From CAVXAE01 sp044225565 (GTDB taxonomy: Bacteria; Pseudomonadota; Gammaproteobacteria; Steroidobacterales; Steroidobacteraceae): 16,662 bases of DNA. Below, in pieces: positions 5,673 to 13,445 of the stretch. The DNA lies in NCBI GenBank assembly GCA_044225565.1, contig JBGAIL010000108.1, positions 1 to 16,662 of the forward strand, read 5' to 3'. The notes beneath the pieces are model-generated. The model saw only the letters and a list, made by a program, of their open reading frames with translations. It did no database searches and had not been told where the DNA came from. Position 1 is the stretch's first letter. Every line of letters begins with the position of its first letter. The translations under genes were made by a program, and so were the position numbers.

Positions 5673-8123
5673 TTAGAGATAGCGCTGCAGCGCCACCCGC
5701 ATCTCTTCCATGGTCTGGAAGCGTTTGGCCTTGTCCACGGCCATGGCCTTCATGACCAGCTCGCTCAGCTCCCCGGGCAGCTGCGGGTTCACGTCCTTCG
5801 GCTGGCGGGCCTTGCCCTGCACGTGCTGGTACATCACCGACATGTGGTCGCCGCGGGAATAGGGAGGCACGCCCGTCATCATCTCGTAGAGGATCACGCC
5901 GACCGCGTAGATGTCCGCGCGCTCGTCCACCTTCTTGCCGAGGATCTGCTCGGGCGCCATGTACTTCGGCGACCCGATGACGTAGCCCGTCTTGGTGAGC
6001 TGCGTGTCGCCCTCGCGCTGCGCCGCGGCCACCCCGAAATCCACGATCTTGAGCAGGCCTTCCTTGTTGATGAGCACGTTGGCGGGCTTGAGGTCCCGGT
6101 GCACGATGCCCACCTGGTGCGCCACCGTCATGCCGGTGCACATGTCGATGCCGAAGCCGATGGCGCGCTTCAAGTCCATCGGCTTCTCGTTCACCACTTC
6201 GCTGCCGAGCGTGTGCGAGGGGAAGTACTCCATGGAGATGGCGTAGTTGCCCTGGATGTACAGGAAGTCGTAGATGCGGATGACGTTCTTGTGCGTGATC
6301 TTGCGCGAGTAGCGCAGCTCGTGCACGAAGCGCTTCATCACCTCCTCGTCCTGCGACACGTTCGGGTTCAGGAACTTGAGGATCAGCCGCTCATCGACCA
6401 CCGTGTCCTCCATGAGCAGCACGGTGCCGAAGGCGCCGCGGCCGATGCGGTCGATGTACTTGTAGCGGCCCTCGATGATGTCGCCGGCCTTGAGCGTGGA
6501 AATGTCGAGCTTCGAGGCTTCCGCCGCCTGCTTGGTGACGTGCGCGATCTGCGCCTCGGACATGTACTGCGTCTTCGCTTCCTGCGGCGCGGAGGCCTGA
6601 GGCGGCCGGATGGCCGGCGGCGCCGTGGAGGCGTGAGTGTGGCTGTGCGAGCCGGAGCCCGATGACCCTGCGCCTGCGCCGATGCCGGTGGACACGCGGT
6701 TGTCGATGTCGGACAGGGCCGCCACGGCGGCCCGCGCCACCGTCTGGTCCGCCGGGTTGTTGGTGTAGGGCTGAAGCTGCGACCGGACCTGCTCGGCGCG
6801 CCGGTCGTCGGTGAGCTTGCCTACGGCCTGGATGGCCTCGATGCGGATCTCCCGCTCCGGGCGGCCGACCAGAGGCAGGATCGCATCCACCGCCTTGGCA
6901 TCGCCGATGCGGCCCAGGGCGCGCACCACGATGGGCAATGCTTTCACGTTGCCCCCGTGCAGCATCTCCATGAAGCGGGGTACGGCCTTCTTGCTGCCGA
7001 TCTCGGCGAGCGCGTCCACCGCGCGCTCGCTCACCCACCAGTCCGGGTCGCGCGTGGCGTTGATGAGGCTGTCCACCGCGCGCTCGTCCTTGGTCTGGTT
7101 GAGGATCTCGATGGCGGCGCGGCGGATGTCCTCGTCCTTGTCGCGGATGAGCTGCAGCACGGCCTCGATGACCTTCGGGCCGCCGATCTTGCCGAGCGCG
7201 TCCGCGGCGCGGCTGCGCACCCACCAGTCGCTGTCCTTGAGCGCGCCCAGCAGGTACTTCACGGTGTTCGCGTTGCCCACCTCGTTCAGCACCTCGACGG
7301 CCGCGCGGCGCGCGTTCTCGTTCTCGTCCTTCAGGATCTCGATGAGGTACTTGATGGTGGAGGGATCGTTCGCCTTGATGACGACGTCGATCGCCTTGTT
7401 CTGCACGTCGATCTCGGGGTCCTTGAGCAGGGCGCAGACGCGCTCCACGTCGATGGGGCCGTCCATGCGCTGCAGGGCCGAGAGCGTCGCCGCGCGGATG
7501 AGCTTGTTCGGGTCCTTCAGCTGCTGCTGCAGGGCCGTCTGCACCTCGCGCGTGTTGAAGCGCGCCAGGATGTTGATGATGTGCACCCGGGCGATGGGAT
7601 CCTTGCCGCCCATGCGGCCGATGAGCTCGGGCAGCGCCGAAGGGTCGGCGATCTCGCCGATGATGCGGAACAGCGCCGCCTTCTCGTTCGCCTCCTGCTG
7701 GTAGGCGGCGTTCAGCAGGTCCCGCACGCCGAAGCGGCTCTTCTGCGCCGTGATCACTTCGAGGATGGCGGACTTCGACACCCCGGGGGTCGCCAGCGCC
7801 TCGAGCAGCAGGTGCGGGGGGTAGTTGCGGCTGCTGGTGAGTGCCCAGGAGATGCCGGCGATCACCCGCGGGCTGCCCTCGATGAGGCCGCGCAGGAACT
7901 GCGGGAAGGACTTCTGGCTCGCGATGGCGCTCATGACGTCCACCAGCGCCACGGTGGCGTTCTTGTCCGCCTCGGGCAGCGCCGCGAAGATGGGCTCAAG
8001 CGCGGCCGGCCCCACGTCCTTCAGCTTCGCGATGGCTTTCTGCGTCGCCGGGCTCTGGAGGCTGGAGGAGGACCTGATCTCCGTGACGAGCCGGTCAGCG
8101 CGCAAATTGGTGAAAAAACCCAT
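5673..8123 (-). CDS. HEAT-repeat scaffold fused to a eukaryotic-like Ser/Thr protein kinase
   Basis: 816 aa. Residues about 1-475 are helical HEAT/PBS-lyase-type repeats with a period near 31; the D[SP]DWWV motif recurs at W300-W301 and W362-W363, 62 residues apart. A flexible Gly/Ser/His/Pro linker spans about 480-520. The kinase domain (about 552-816) has all key elements: G-loop IGRGAFGTV (560-568), K583, alpha-C E602, HRDLKPAN (675-682, catalytic D677), DFG (695-697) and APE (723-725), with T710 and T712 in the activation loop. It should therefore be an active Hanks-type kinase. There is no signal peptide or membrane segment, so it is cytoplasmic; the HEAT array probably binds a protein partner. 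AAAGG lies just upstream of the ATG at 8123. It is divergent from mrp and is followed by a terminator and two PilT-family ATPases, which are candidate targets or partners by position only. Confidence 0.95.
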   Translation of the reverse strand: MGFFTNLRADRLVTEIRSSSSLQSPATQKAIAKLKDVGPAALEPIFAALPEADKNATVALVDVMSAIASQKSFPQFLRGLIEGSPRVIAGISWALTSSRNYPPHLLLEALATPGVSKSAILEVITAQKSRFGVRDLLNAAYQQEANEKAALFRIIGEIADPSALPELIGRMGGKDPIARVHIINILARFNTREVQTALQQQLKDPNKLIRAATLSALQRMDGPIDVERVCALLKDPEIDVQNKAIDVVIKANDPSTIKYLIEILKDENENARRAAVEVLNEVGNANTVKYLLGALKDSDWWVRSRAADALGKIGGPKVIEAVLQLIRDKDEDIRRAAIEILNQTKDERAVDSLINATRDPDWWVSERAVDALAEIGSKKAVPRFMEMLHGGNVKALPIVVRALGRIGDAKAVDAILPLVGRPEREIRIEAIQAVGKLTDDRRAEQVRSQLQPYTNNPADQTVARAAVAALSDIDNRVSTGIGAGAGSSGSGSHSHTHASTAPPAIRPPQASAPQEAKTQYMSEAQIAHVTKQAAEASKLDISTLKAGDIIEGRYKYIDRIGRGAFGTVLLMEDTVVDERLILKFLNPNVSQDEEVMKRFVHELRYSRKITHKNVIRIYDFLYIQGNYAISMEYFPSHTLGSEVVNEKPMDLKRAIGFGIDMCTGMTVAHQVGIVHRDLKPANVLINKEGLLKIVDFGVAAAQREGDTQLTKTGYVIGSPKYMAPEQILGKKVDERADIYAVGVILYEMMTGVPPYSRGDHMSVMYQHVQGKARQPKDVNPQLPGELSELVMKAMAVDKAKRFQTMEEMRVALQRYL

Positions 8124-8258
8124 TCAGCCTTTCCGGAGGGGCACTCGCGCCAGGTTTTGGGCGACCTTTTCGGGGCGCAAGTATGCCATAGCCCCGGGTG
8201 CGGCCAGCCTCGCGAGGCACTACAATCTCGCGCCCCTGCGGAGGCTCCCCAGCACCGA
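8124..8258. promoter_or_regulatory. Divergent intergenic region, kinase / mrp
   Basis: 135 bases that must hold the start signals of two divergent genes. On the plus strand TACAAT (8221-8226) resembles a -10 box, but no good -35 lies 16-18 bases upstream. GGAGG (8240-8244) sits 14 bases before the mrp ATG, rather far for a ribosome site. On the minus strand AAAGG precedes the kinase ATG. Confidence 0.35.
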
Positions 8259-9359
8259 ATGCCAGACGACGCTGCACTCAACGCGGCCGCGAAAGCCGCG
8301 CTCGACGCTTACGTGGACCCCTATCTCGGCGAGAGCCTCGGGGTCGCTCAGGCCGTGAAGTCCGTGCGGGCGCACGGTGGGCGCCTAGATGCGCGCGTGG
8401 AGCTCGACTTTCCGGTCGGTGGCTACGAGGGGGAGCTGTCGGCAGCGCTCGTGGCACATCTGGCGAGCGCCGGAATCGATACACCCCTGCAGCTCGACCT
8501 GGCCGCGGGTATCCGGTCGCACGCGGTGCAGCGCGGCCTGAAGCCGCTGGCGGACATCAAGAACGTGGTGGCGGTGGCCTCGGGCAAGGGCGGCGTGGGC
8601 AAATCCACCGTCGCCGTGAATCTGGCCCTCGCCTGGGCCGCGCAGGGCGCGCGGGTGGGGCTGCTGGATGCGGACATCTACGGCCCGAGCCAGCCGCTCA
8701 TGCTGGGCCTCGAGAAGGAGCGGCCGGGCTCCCCGGACGGCAAGCACCTGAAGCCGCTCGAAAGCCACGGCGTGGTGGCCATGTCCATCGGCTTCCTGGT
8801 GGACCCGGAGCAGCCCATGGTGTGGCGCGGACCCATGGTCACGCAGGCGCTCACCCAGCTGCTGTCGGACACGCAGTGGGGTGCGCTCGACTACCTGGTG
8901 GTGGACATGCCGCCGGGCACGGGAGACATCCAGCTCACGCTGTCGCAGCGCGTGCCGGTGTCCGGTGCGGTCATCGTGACGACGCCTCAGGATATCGCCC
9001 TGGCGGACGCCCGCAAGGGCCTCAAGATGTTCGAGAAGGTCGCGGTACCGGTGCTGGGCATCGTGGAGAACATGAGCGTGCACGTGTGCTCGAACTGCGG
9101 GCATGCGGAGCACGTTTTCGGCGCCGGCGGGGGTGCCCGCATGGCGCAGCAATATGGCGTGGCGCTGCTCGGGCAGCTGCCGCTCGACGCCCATATCCGC
9201 GAAGAGACCGACAGCGGCCGGCCCACCGTGGTCGCCGCGCCGGACTCGCCCCGCGCCCGCATTTATTTCGAGACCGCGCGTCGCACTGCGGCGGCGCTCG
9301 CCCGGCGCGCACGCGATCGCAGTGCGCTGTTCCCGAAGATCGTGGTGGAAGAAAGCTAG
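8259..9359 (+). CDS. mrp: Mrp/ApbC iron-sulfur cluster carrier ATPase
   Basis: 366-aa P-loop NTPase of the Mrp/NBP35 family that binds and transfers Fe-S clusters in the cytoplasm. The N-terminal MIP18/DUF59-type domain (about 8-85) is present. The deviant Walker A is GKGGVGKST (109-117), followed by LLDADIYGPSQP and VVDMPPGTGD, hallmark Mrp motifs. The CxxC that binds the bridging cluster is C277-S-N-C280. The ATG at 8259 gives a full DUF59 domain. The upstream part of the same open frame is antisense to the kinase gene and is not coding. Its TAG stop is followed directly by the dcd ATG, so the two are co-translated. The mrp-dcd order matches Pseudomonas, where metG is the divergent neighbour of mrp. 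Confidence 0.96.
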   Translation: MPDDAALNAAAKAALDAYVDPYLGESLGVAQAVKSVRAHGGRLDARVELDFPVGGYEGELSAALVAHLASAGIDTPLQLDLAAGIRSHAVQRGLKPLADIKNVVAVASGKGGVGKSTVAVNLALAWAAQGARVGLLDADIYGPSQPLMLGLEKERPGSPDGKHLKPLESHGVVAMSIGFLVDPEQPMVWRGPMVTQALTQLLSDTQWGALDYLVVDMPPGTGDIQLTLSQRVPVSGAVIVTTPQDIALADARKGLKMFEKVAVPVLGIVENMSVHVCSNCGHAEHVFGAGGGARMAQQYGVALLGQLPLDAHIREETDSGRPTVVAAPDSPRARIYFETARRTAAALARRARDRSALFPKIVVEES

Positions 9360-9926
9360 ATGAGCATCAAGAGCGACAACTGGATCCGGCGCATGGCCGC
9401 GGAGCACCGGATGATCGAGCCGTTCGCGCCGGATCAGGTGCGCAGCTCCAACGGGCACAAGATCGTCTCCTACGGCACTTCGAGCTACGGGTACGACGTG
9501 CGCTGCGCCGACGAGTTCAAGATCTTCACGAACATCAACTCGACCATCGTCGATCCGAAGGCCTTCGACGAGAAGAGCTTCGTGGATTTCAAGGGGCCGG
9601 TGTGCATCATCCCGCCCAACTCGTTCGCGCTGGCGCGCACGGTGGAGTACTTCCGCATCCCGCGCAGCACGCTCGTCATCTGCCTGGGAAAGAGCACGTT
9701 CGCGCGCTGCGGCATCATCGTGAACGTGACTCCGCTCGAGCCCGAGTGGGAGGGCCACGTGACGCTCGAGTTCTCGAACACCACGCCGCTGCCCGCGAAG
9801 ATCTACGCCAACGAAGGCGTCGCGCAGATGCTGTTCTTCGAATCGGACGAGGTGTGCCAGACCTCGTACAAGGACCGCGGCGGCAAGTACCAGGGCCAGA
9901 CTGGCGTGACCCTTCCCAAGACCTGA
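9360..9926 (+). CDS. dcd: dCTP deaminase
   Basis: 188-aa enzyme of pyrimidine deoxynucleotide synthesis; it converts dCTP to dUTP, which dUTPase then turns to dUMP for thymidylate synthesis. It forms a homotrimer of the dUTPase fold. Visible signatures are SSYGYDVRCADEF (41-53), the nucleotide-binding GKSTFARCG (110-118) and TLEFSN, where E137 corresponds to the catalytic glutamate (E138 in E. coli). The length equals the 188-aa form common in Pseudomonas and relatives. The ATG abuts the mrp stop with no gap. It converges on the DUF3108 gene, leaving 24 bases between stops. Confidence 0.97.
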   Translation: MSIKSDNWIRRMAAEHRMIEPFAPDQVRSSNGHKIVSYGTSSYGYDVRCADEFKIFTNINSTIVDPKAFDEKSFVDFKGPVCIIPPNSFALARTVEYFRIPRSTLVICLGKSTFARCGIIVNVTPLEPEWEGHVTLEFSNTTPLPAKIYANEGVAQMLFFESDEVCQTSYKDRGGKYQGQTGVTLPKT

Positions 9927-9934
9927 GGCGCGGT

Positions 9935-9950
9935 GCCGGGTCTCGCCGGC
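9935..9950. terminator. Small hairpin between convergent dcd and DUF3108 genes
   Basis: GCCGG (9935-9939) and CCGGC (9946-9950) pair around a 6-base loop in the 24-base gap between convergent stops. There is no T tract on either side, so it is at best a weak or Rho-assisted terminator. Confidence 0.3.
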
Positions 9951-10697
9951 TCAATGGCGCTTGACGGAGCGGATGGCGAGGCCGAACTCGCGCCTGCCGT
10001 TGCGGAGCTGCTCGCCGCGCACCGGCAGGTAGCCCAGGCTGGGCGCGAGCCAGAGGCGCGTGATGCGCGAAGAGCCCGTGCGCTCGCTGTGGTAGATCAC
10101 CGTCTCCAGCTTGCCGAGCGGCGTGTCGAGTGTCGCCGTGCCTTCGCGCACGTAGCGGTATTCCTTGACCTCGGTCTTGTCGAACAGCAGGAAGCCCTGC
10201 GGAGAGCGGCCTGCCGACAGCTCCATCATCAGCGAGACCTGCCCGGAGAGCGCATCCTGCGTGCCCGGCTGAAGCGGCACGTCCACCGGCTTCTGCTCGG
10301 AAGTGCCGGTCGCCCGCATGCGGCGCCAGTCGAATTCGAGGTCGATGTCCTTGTCGCGCTTCGAGGTGCCATCGTCCGCGTGATAGTTCGTGGGTTTGAT
10401 CACGCCGTCCTCGAACACGAAGCGGCTCGCCTGCGTGATGGGGTTCGGGAAGGCGAAACGGAATAGCGCCCGCGCCACATTCGTCGAGCGATAGCTGTAC
10501 TCGTTCCCGCCGATGCGTGCGAGCTCGAGTGTGGAAGTGCCCGCGCCCATCCCGCGCCATTCCAGGTCGTACGTGGTGGTGAACGGCTGCGGCATGGTGA
10601 GCGCGCCACCGCTCGTCTCCGCCGCGACGGCGGATTGCGCCCGCGCTCCCAAAGAGAGCGTGCAGGCAGCGAGCAGGATGAGCAGGCGTCTAGACAT
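9951..10697 (-). CDS. Exported DUF3108 family protein
   Basis: 248-aa protein with a clear Sec signal peptide (MSRRLLILLAACTLSLGARAQS, probable cleavage after ARA, about residue 20), so it is probably periplasmic. The mature part matches the DUF3108 pattern: TTYDLEWRGMGAGTSTLEL near 40-60, then SRFVFEDGVIKP and a late YHSERTGSSRITRLWLAPSLGYLPVR segment of beta strands. The biochemical function of this family is not established. The start overlaps the end of purN by 8 bases. A DUF3108 gene after purN is a recurring arrangement in gammaproteobacteria, so the linkage is probably transcriptional convenience rather than a role in purine synthesis. Confidence 0.88.
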   Translation of the reverse strand: MSRRLLILLAACTLSLGARAQSAVAAETSGGALTMPQPFTTTYDLEWRGMGAGTSTLELARIGGNEYSYRSTNVARALFRFAFPNPITQASRFVFEDGVIKPTNYHADDGTSKRDKDIDLEFDWRRMRATGTSEQKPVDVPLQPGTQDALSGQVSLMMELSAGRSPQGFLLFDKTEVKEYRYVREGTATLDTPLGKLETVIYHSERTGSSRITRLWLAPSLGYLPVRGEQLRNGRREFGLAIRSVKRH

Positions 10698-11352
10698 CCG
10701 GGAACTCTTCGACGACCGGCCCGCTCAGCGGTCGGCCATCGAGCCAGGCGCCCTGGTCGCGCCACGTGAGCCGCCCCGTGGCGATCCAGCCGACGACTCG
10801 GGGATAGATGATGTGCTCGGTGCGGTGAACACGTCCTGAGATCTCCTCTTCGGTCTCCTGCGGCCGTACGGGAATCCTCGATTGCAGAACGAGAGGACCG
10901 CCATCGAGTTCCGGTGTGACATAGTGCACCGAGGCCCCATGATGTGATTCCCCAGCCTCCAGCACCCGGCGATGAGTGTCCAGACCGCGGTAGTCCGGCA
11001 GCAGCGAAGGGTGGATGTTCAGCATGCGCCCCGCGTATCGCTCGACGAACGCGGCAGAGAGGATGCGCATGAACCCGGCGAGCACGACGAGGTCCGGCTT
11101 GTGCGCATCGATGAGCTCGCCGAGCAGGCGTTCGGCCGTGGCGCGGTCGCCCAGGGCTTTCCAGGGGACCACGGCCACGGGAATGCCCATACCTCGGGCC
11201 GTTTCGAGCCCCACGACTTCCGGTCGGTCGGAAATGACGATCTCAACGGTGGCGTCGATGCGCTTCTCTGCGCAGGCGCGCGCGATGGCAGCCATGTTGG
11301 AGCCGCGACCGGAGATCAGGATCGCAAGCCGGAGCGGCTCGCGCGCGGTCAT
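10690..11352 (-). CDS. purN: Phosphoribosylglycinamide formyltransferase (10-formyl-THF dependent)
   Basis: 220-aa enzyme for the third step of purine synthesis: it formylates GAR to FGAR with 10-formyltetrahydrofolate. The phosphate-binding loop SGRGSN is at 14-19. The catalytic triad is N112, H114 (LNIHPSLLP) and D150 (ELDGGP), equal to N106, H108 and D144 of E. coli. The length is slightly above the usual 212 because of a longer tail. Its ATG overlaps the purM stop by 4 bases, and its stop overlaps the DUF3108 start, so the three genes form one operon. Confidence 0.97.
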   Translation of the reverse strand: MTAREPLRLAILISGRGSNMAAIARACAEKRIDATVEIVISDRPEVVGLETARGMGIPVAVVPWKALGDRATAERLLGELIDAHKPDLVVLAGFMRILSAAFVERYAGRMLNIHPSLLPDYRGLDTHRRVLEAGESHHGASVHYVTPELDGGPLVLQSRIPVRPQETEEEISGRVHRTEHIIYPRVVGWIATGRLTWRDQGAWLDGRPLSGPVVEEFPDV

Positions 11353-12383
11353 TCGGTGATCACGACGCCACGGGAGCCGCGGCGCACTTCGCCGATGAGG
11401 CTGGCGCTTTCTCCGCGCGCCTCGAGCAGCTTCAGGGCCGCTTGAGCTTGCGTTGCGGGCACGATGACCACCATGCCGATACCGCAGTTGAACGTGCGAT
11501 ACATCTCCGCCTGCTCGATACGCCCCGTCGCCTGCATCCAGTCGAAGAGGGGGTCACGGGCCCAGCTGCTGCGTTCCAGCGTGACTTCCATGCCATCCGG
11601 CAGCACGCGTGGGATGTTGTCCGTGAGCCCGCCGCCAGTGATGTGCGCGAGGCCGTGTACCGGAATTCCGCTACGCAACAGCTCGAGAAGTGACTTTACG
11701 TAGATGCGCGTAGGCGTGAGCAAGCGGTCGAACAACGGCCGGCCATCCAGCTGCGTCTGCGCGTTCGCGCCCGCGATGGACACGAGCTTGCGGATGAGCG
11801 AGTAGCCGTTCGAATGCGCACCGGAGGAGGCGAGGCCGATGACCGCATCGCCCACCGCGACGCGACTGCCGTCGATGATGGATTCCTTCTCCACCACGCC
11901 GACGCAGAAGCCTGCGAGGTCGTAATCCTCACCGTGGTACATGCCCGGCATCTCGGCCGTCTCGCCACCGACGAGCGCGGCTCCCGCCTGGGAGCAACCT
12001 TCGACGATGCCGCGGATGACGGCCTCGGCGACATCCACGCTCAGCTTGCCGGTGGCATAGTAGTCGAGGAAGAAGAGGGGTTCCGCGCCTTGCACGACGA
12101 CGTCATTGGCGCACATGGCGACCAGATCGATGCCGATGGTGTCGTGCCGCCCGGTGTCGATGGCGAGGCGCAGCTTCGTGCCGACGCCGTCCGTGCCCGA
12201 GACGAGCACGGGCTTGCGGTAGCCCGCCGGAATCTCGACCAGGGCGCCGAAGCCGCCGATGCCCGCGAGCACTTCAGGGCGCTGCGCACGGCGCACCAGG
12301 GGCTTGATGCGGTCCACGAGAGCGTCACCAGCGTCGATGTCGACGCCGGCGTCGCGGTAGGTGACCCCGGGGCCAGTGCTCAT
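11349..12383 (-). CDS. purM: Phosphoribosylformylglycinamidine cyclo-ligase (AIR synthetase)
   Basis: 344-aa ATP-dependent enzyme for the fifth step of purine synthesis (FGAM to AIR). Length and motifs match E. coli PurM: GGFGALVEI (43-51), GTDGVGTK (63-70), DLVAMCANDV (86-95) and GGETAEMPG (139-147), with the late GGLTDNIPRVLP segment that lines the active site. The ATG at 12383 has no clear Shine-Dalgarno; a six-codon reading frame (12400-12380) ends in a TGA that overlaps it. It is first in purM-purN-DUF3108 and divergent from the DUF2066-like gene. No PurR-type operator was seen upstream. Confidence 0.98.
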   Translation of the reverse strand: MSTGPGVTYRDAGVDIDAGDALVDRIKPLVRRAQRPEVLAGIGGFGALVEIPAGYRKPVLVSGTDGVGTKLRLAIDTGRHDTIGIDLVAMCANDVVVQGAEPLFFLDYYATGKLSVDVAEAVIRGIVEGCSQAGAALVGGETAEMPGMYHGEDYDLAGFCVGVVEKESIIDGSRVAVGDAVIGLASSGAHSNGYSLIRKLVSIAGANAQTQLDGRPLFDRLLTPTRIYVKSLLELLRSGIPVHGLAHITGGGLTDNIPRVLPDGMEVTLERSSWARDPLFDWMQATGRIEQAEMYRTFNCGIGMVVIVPATQAQAALKLLEARGESASLIGEVRRGSRGVVITE

Positions 12384-12429
12384 GATGGGTTAGGGCTCAT
12401 GCTTGCGATCGGACGGGCGCCTGGAAGGG

Positions 12430-12451
12430 GGCGGCATGATATCGTACCGCC
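12430..12451. promoter_or_regulatory. GC/AT/GC dyad in the purM / DUF2066-like divergent region
   Basis: GGCGG (12430-12434) and CCGCC (12447-12451) flank a segment centred on palindromic GATATC. It is the only AT-rich spot in a 108-base divergent spacer, so it may hold the purM promoter (minus-strand TACGAT is -10-like) or an operator. It does not resemble the E. coli PurR box. Confidence 0.3.
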
Positions 12452-12491
12452 GCCCGCGGCTACATCGCGCAGCGAAGCCCAAGCCACACGA

Positions 12492-12869
12492 ATGACCTCG
12501 AACTCCCGCATTGCAGGTCTGCTCTGCCTGCTGCTGCCCTTGATGGCGCTTGGCCAGGAGACACCTGCCCCGTCCAGCGAAGCCGTCCAGAGTGCGCCGC
12601 CCACAGCGTCCTCGGAGCCCGAGTTGCCCGCGCTCGTGCGCGTGGGCGGTGTGCAAACGCTGAACGACTATGCCACCGTCACCCGCCTGCTGGGCGCGGC
12701 AAACGGGGTGCGGCGCGTGGATGTCATCGAAGCGGACGGCTCCACGGTAACCTTCCGTGTATTGGTCCATGGTGGGAGTGCCGCACTCGACCAGGCGCTC
12801 GGCGCGACAGGACCGCTCGTACGCTCCGGCGCATCGGGAGGCCGGCTGGTGTACGAGCTGCGGCGCTGA
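12492..12869 (+). CDS. Short exported DUF2066-like protein
   Basis: 125-aa protein with a signal peptide (hydrophobic residues about 7-21, IAGLLCLLLPLMALG, probable cleavage near GQE). A low-complexity Pro/Ser/Ala stretch follows (about 24-48), then a single small domain (about 49-125) with LVRVGGVQTLNDYATVTRLLGAA and VDVIEADGSTVTFRVLV. The end looks like the C-terminal part of DUF2066 proteins, which normally exceed 300 aa; here the large N-terminal part is absent. DUF2066 genes often stand just before a CDP-alcohol phosphatidyltransferase and hda, as here, which supports the assignment. The ATG at 12492 is chosen because it opens the signal peptide; the longer upstream frame is antisense to purM. 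Function unknown. Confidence 0.72.
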   Translation: MTSNSRIAGLLCLLLPLMALGQETPAPSSEAVQSAPPTASSEPELPALVRVGGVQTLNDYATVTRLLGAANGVRRVDVIEADGSTVTFRVLVHGGSAALDQALGATGPLVRSGASGGRLVYELRR

Positions 12870-12881
12870 GAGCAGCGGTCC

Positions 12882-13433
12882 TTGCGGCACATCCCGAACC
12901 TCATCTGCCTCGCGCGCATCGCGCTCATCTGGCCCGTGCTGTGGGCACTCGAGGTGGGCAACTATCCGATGGCCGTCTCGCTCTTCACGATCGCCGCCAT
13001 CTCCGATGGTCTCGATGGCTTCCTCGCCAAGCGGTTCAACTGGACCTCCGAGCTCGGCAAGGTGCTCGATCCGCTCGCGGACAAGATGTTGCTGGTCGGT
13101 GTGTTCATCGTAGGCACCTGGAACGGCCTGGTGCCGGGGTGGCTCGCGGCCACGGCGATTGCGCGCGACGTGATGATCGGCCTCGGGGCGCTGACCTTCC
13201 TCCTGTGGTTCGGTCCGCTCCAGGGTCGGCCCACTGTAATCAGTAAAATCAATACCTTGTTTCAATTATCTTATCTGCTGGCTGTCATGATGCAGGCCTC
13301 CATGGGCTTTCCCCCGCCGGGGTTGGTGGGGACGCTGGCCGGGGTCACGCTGATCACGACCGTGCTCTCGGGAGCCGACTATATCTACGCCTTCACGCGG
13401 CGCGCCTGGGCGGCGCCCGTCAAGGCGTCCTGA
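12882..13433 (+). CDS. CDP-alcohol phosphatidyltransferase family membrane protein
   Basis: 183-aa integral inner-membrane enzyme that transfers a phosphatidyl group from CDP-diacylglycerol to an alcohol. The signature D42-x2-D45-G-x2-A49-K50-x8-G59-x3-D63-x3-D67 is complete, except that Lys replaces the common Arg at 50. Four or more hydrophobic segments surround it (about 10-40, 68-85, 88-112, 128-145, 150-170). It could be a PgsA-type phosphatidylglycerophosphate synthase or a related cardiolipin synthase; the sequence alone does not decide. The start is TTG at 12882, chosen because MRHIPNLICLARIAL is the usual N-terminus and no ATG fits. It follows the DUF2066-like stop by 12 bases and precedes hda by 12. 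Codons 13233-13277 are strikingly AT-rich. Confidence 0.92.
   Translation: MRHIPNLICLARIALIWPVLWALEVGNYPMAVSLFTIAAISDGLDGFLAKRFNWTSELGKVLDPLADKMLLVGVFIVGTWNGLVPGWLAATAIARDVMIGLGALTFLLWFGPLQGRPTVISKINTLFQLSYLLAVMMQASMGFPPPGLVGTLAGVTLITTVLSGADYIYAFTRRAWAAPVKAS
13233..13277 (+). other. AT-rich island inside the phosphatidyltransferase gene
   Basis: About 27 percent GC over 45 bases by hand count, in a gene otherwise near two-thirds GC. It contains the -10-like hexamers TGTAAT (13235-13240) and TAAAAT (13244-13249) but no clear -35. It encodes the conserved-looking VISKINTLFQLSYL segment using codons otherwise rare here (TTA, AAA, AGT, TCT). It lies about 170 bases before the hda start. Confidence 0.5.
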
Positions 13434-13445
13434 CGGAGTGCGGTC

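Noticed and set aside
6811..7704. Tandem DNA repeats in the HEAT region
   Set aside because: The repetition is at protein level (31-residue HEAT period). The DNA copies are diverged and there is no CRISPR or satellite structure.
6957..8258. Upstream extension of the mrp frame
   Set aside because: The open frame before the ATG at 8259 is antisense to the HEAT-kinase gene. Mrp begins with its DUF59 domain at 8259.
11814..12491. Upstream extension of the DUF2066-like frame
   Set aside because: It is antisense to purM; the signal peptide beginning at 12492 marks the real start.
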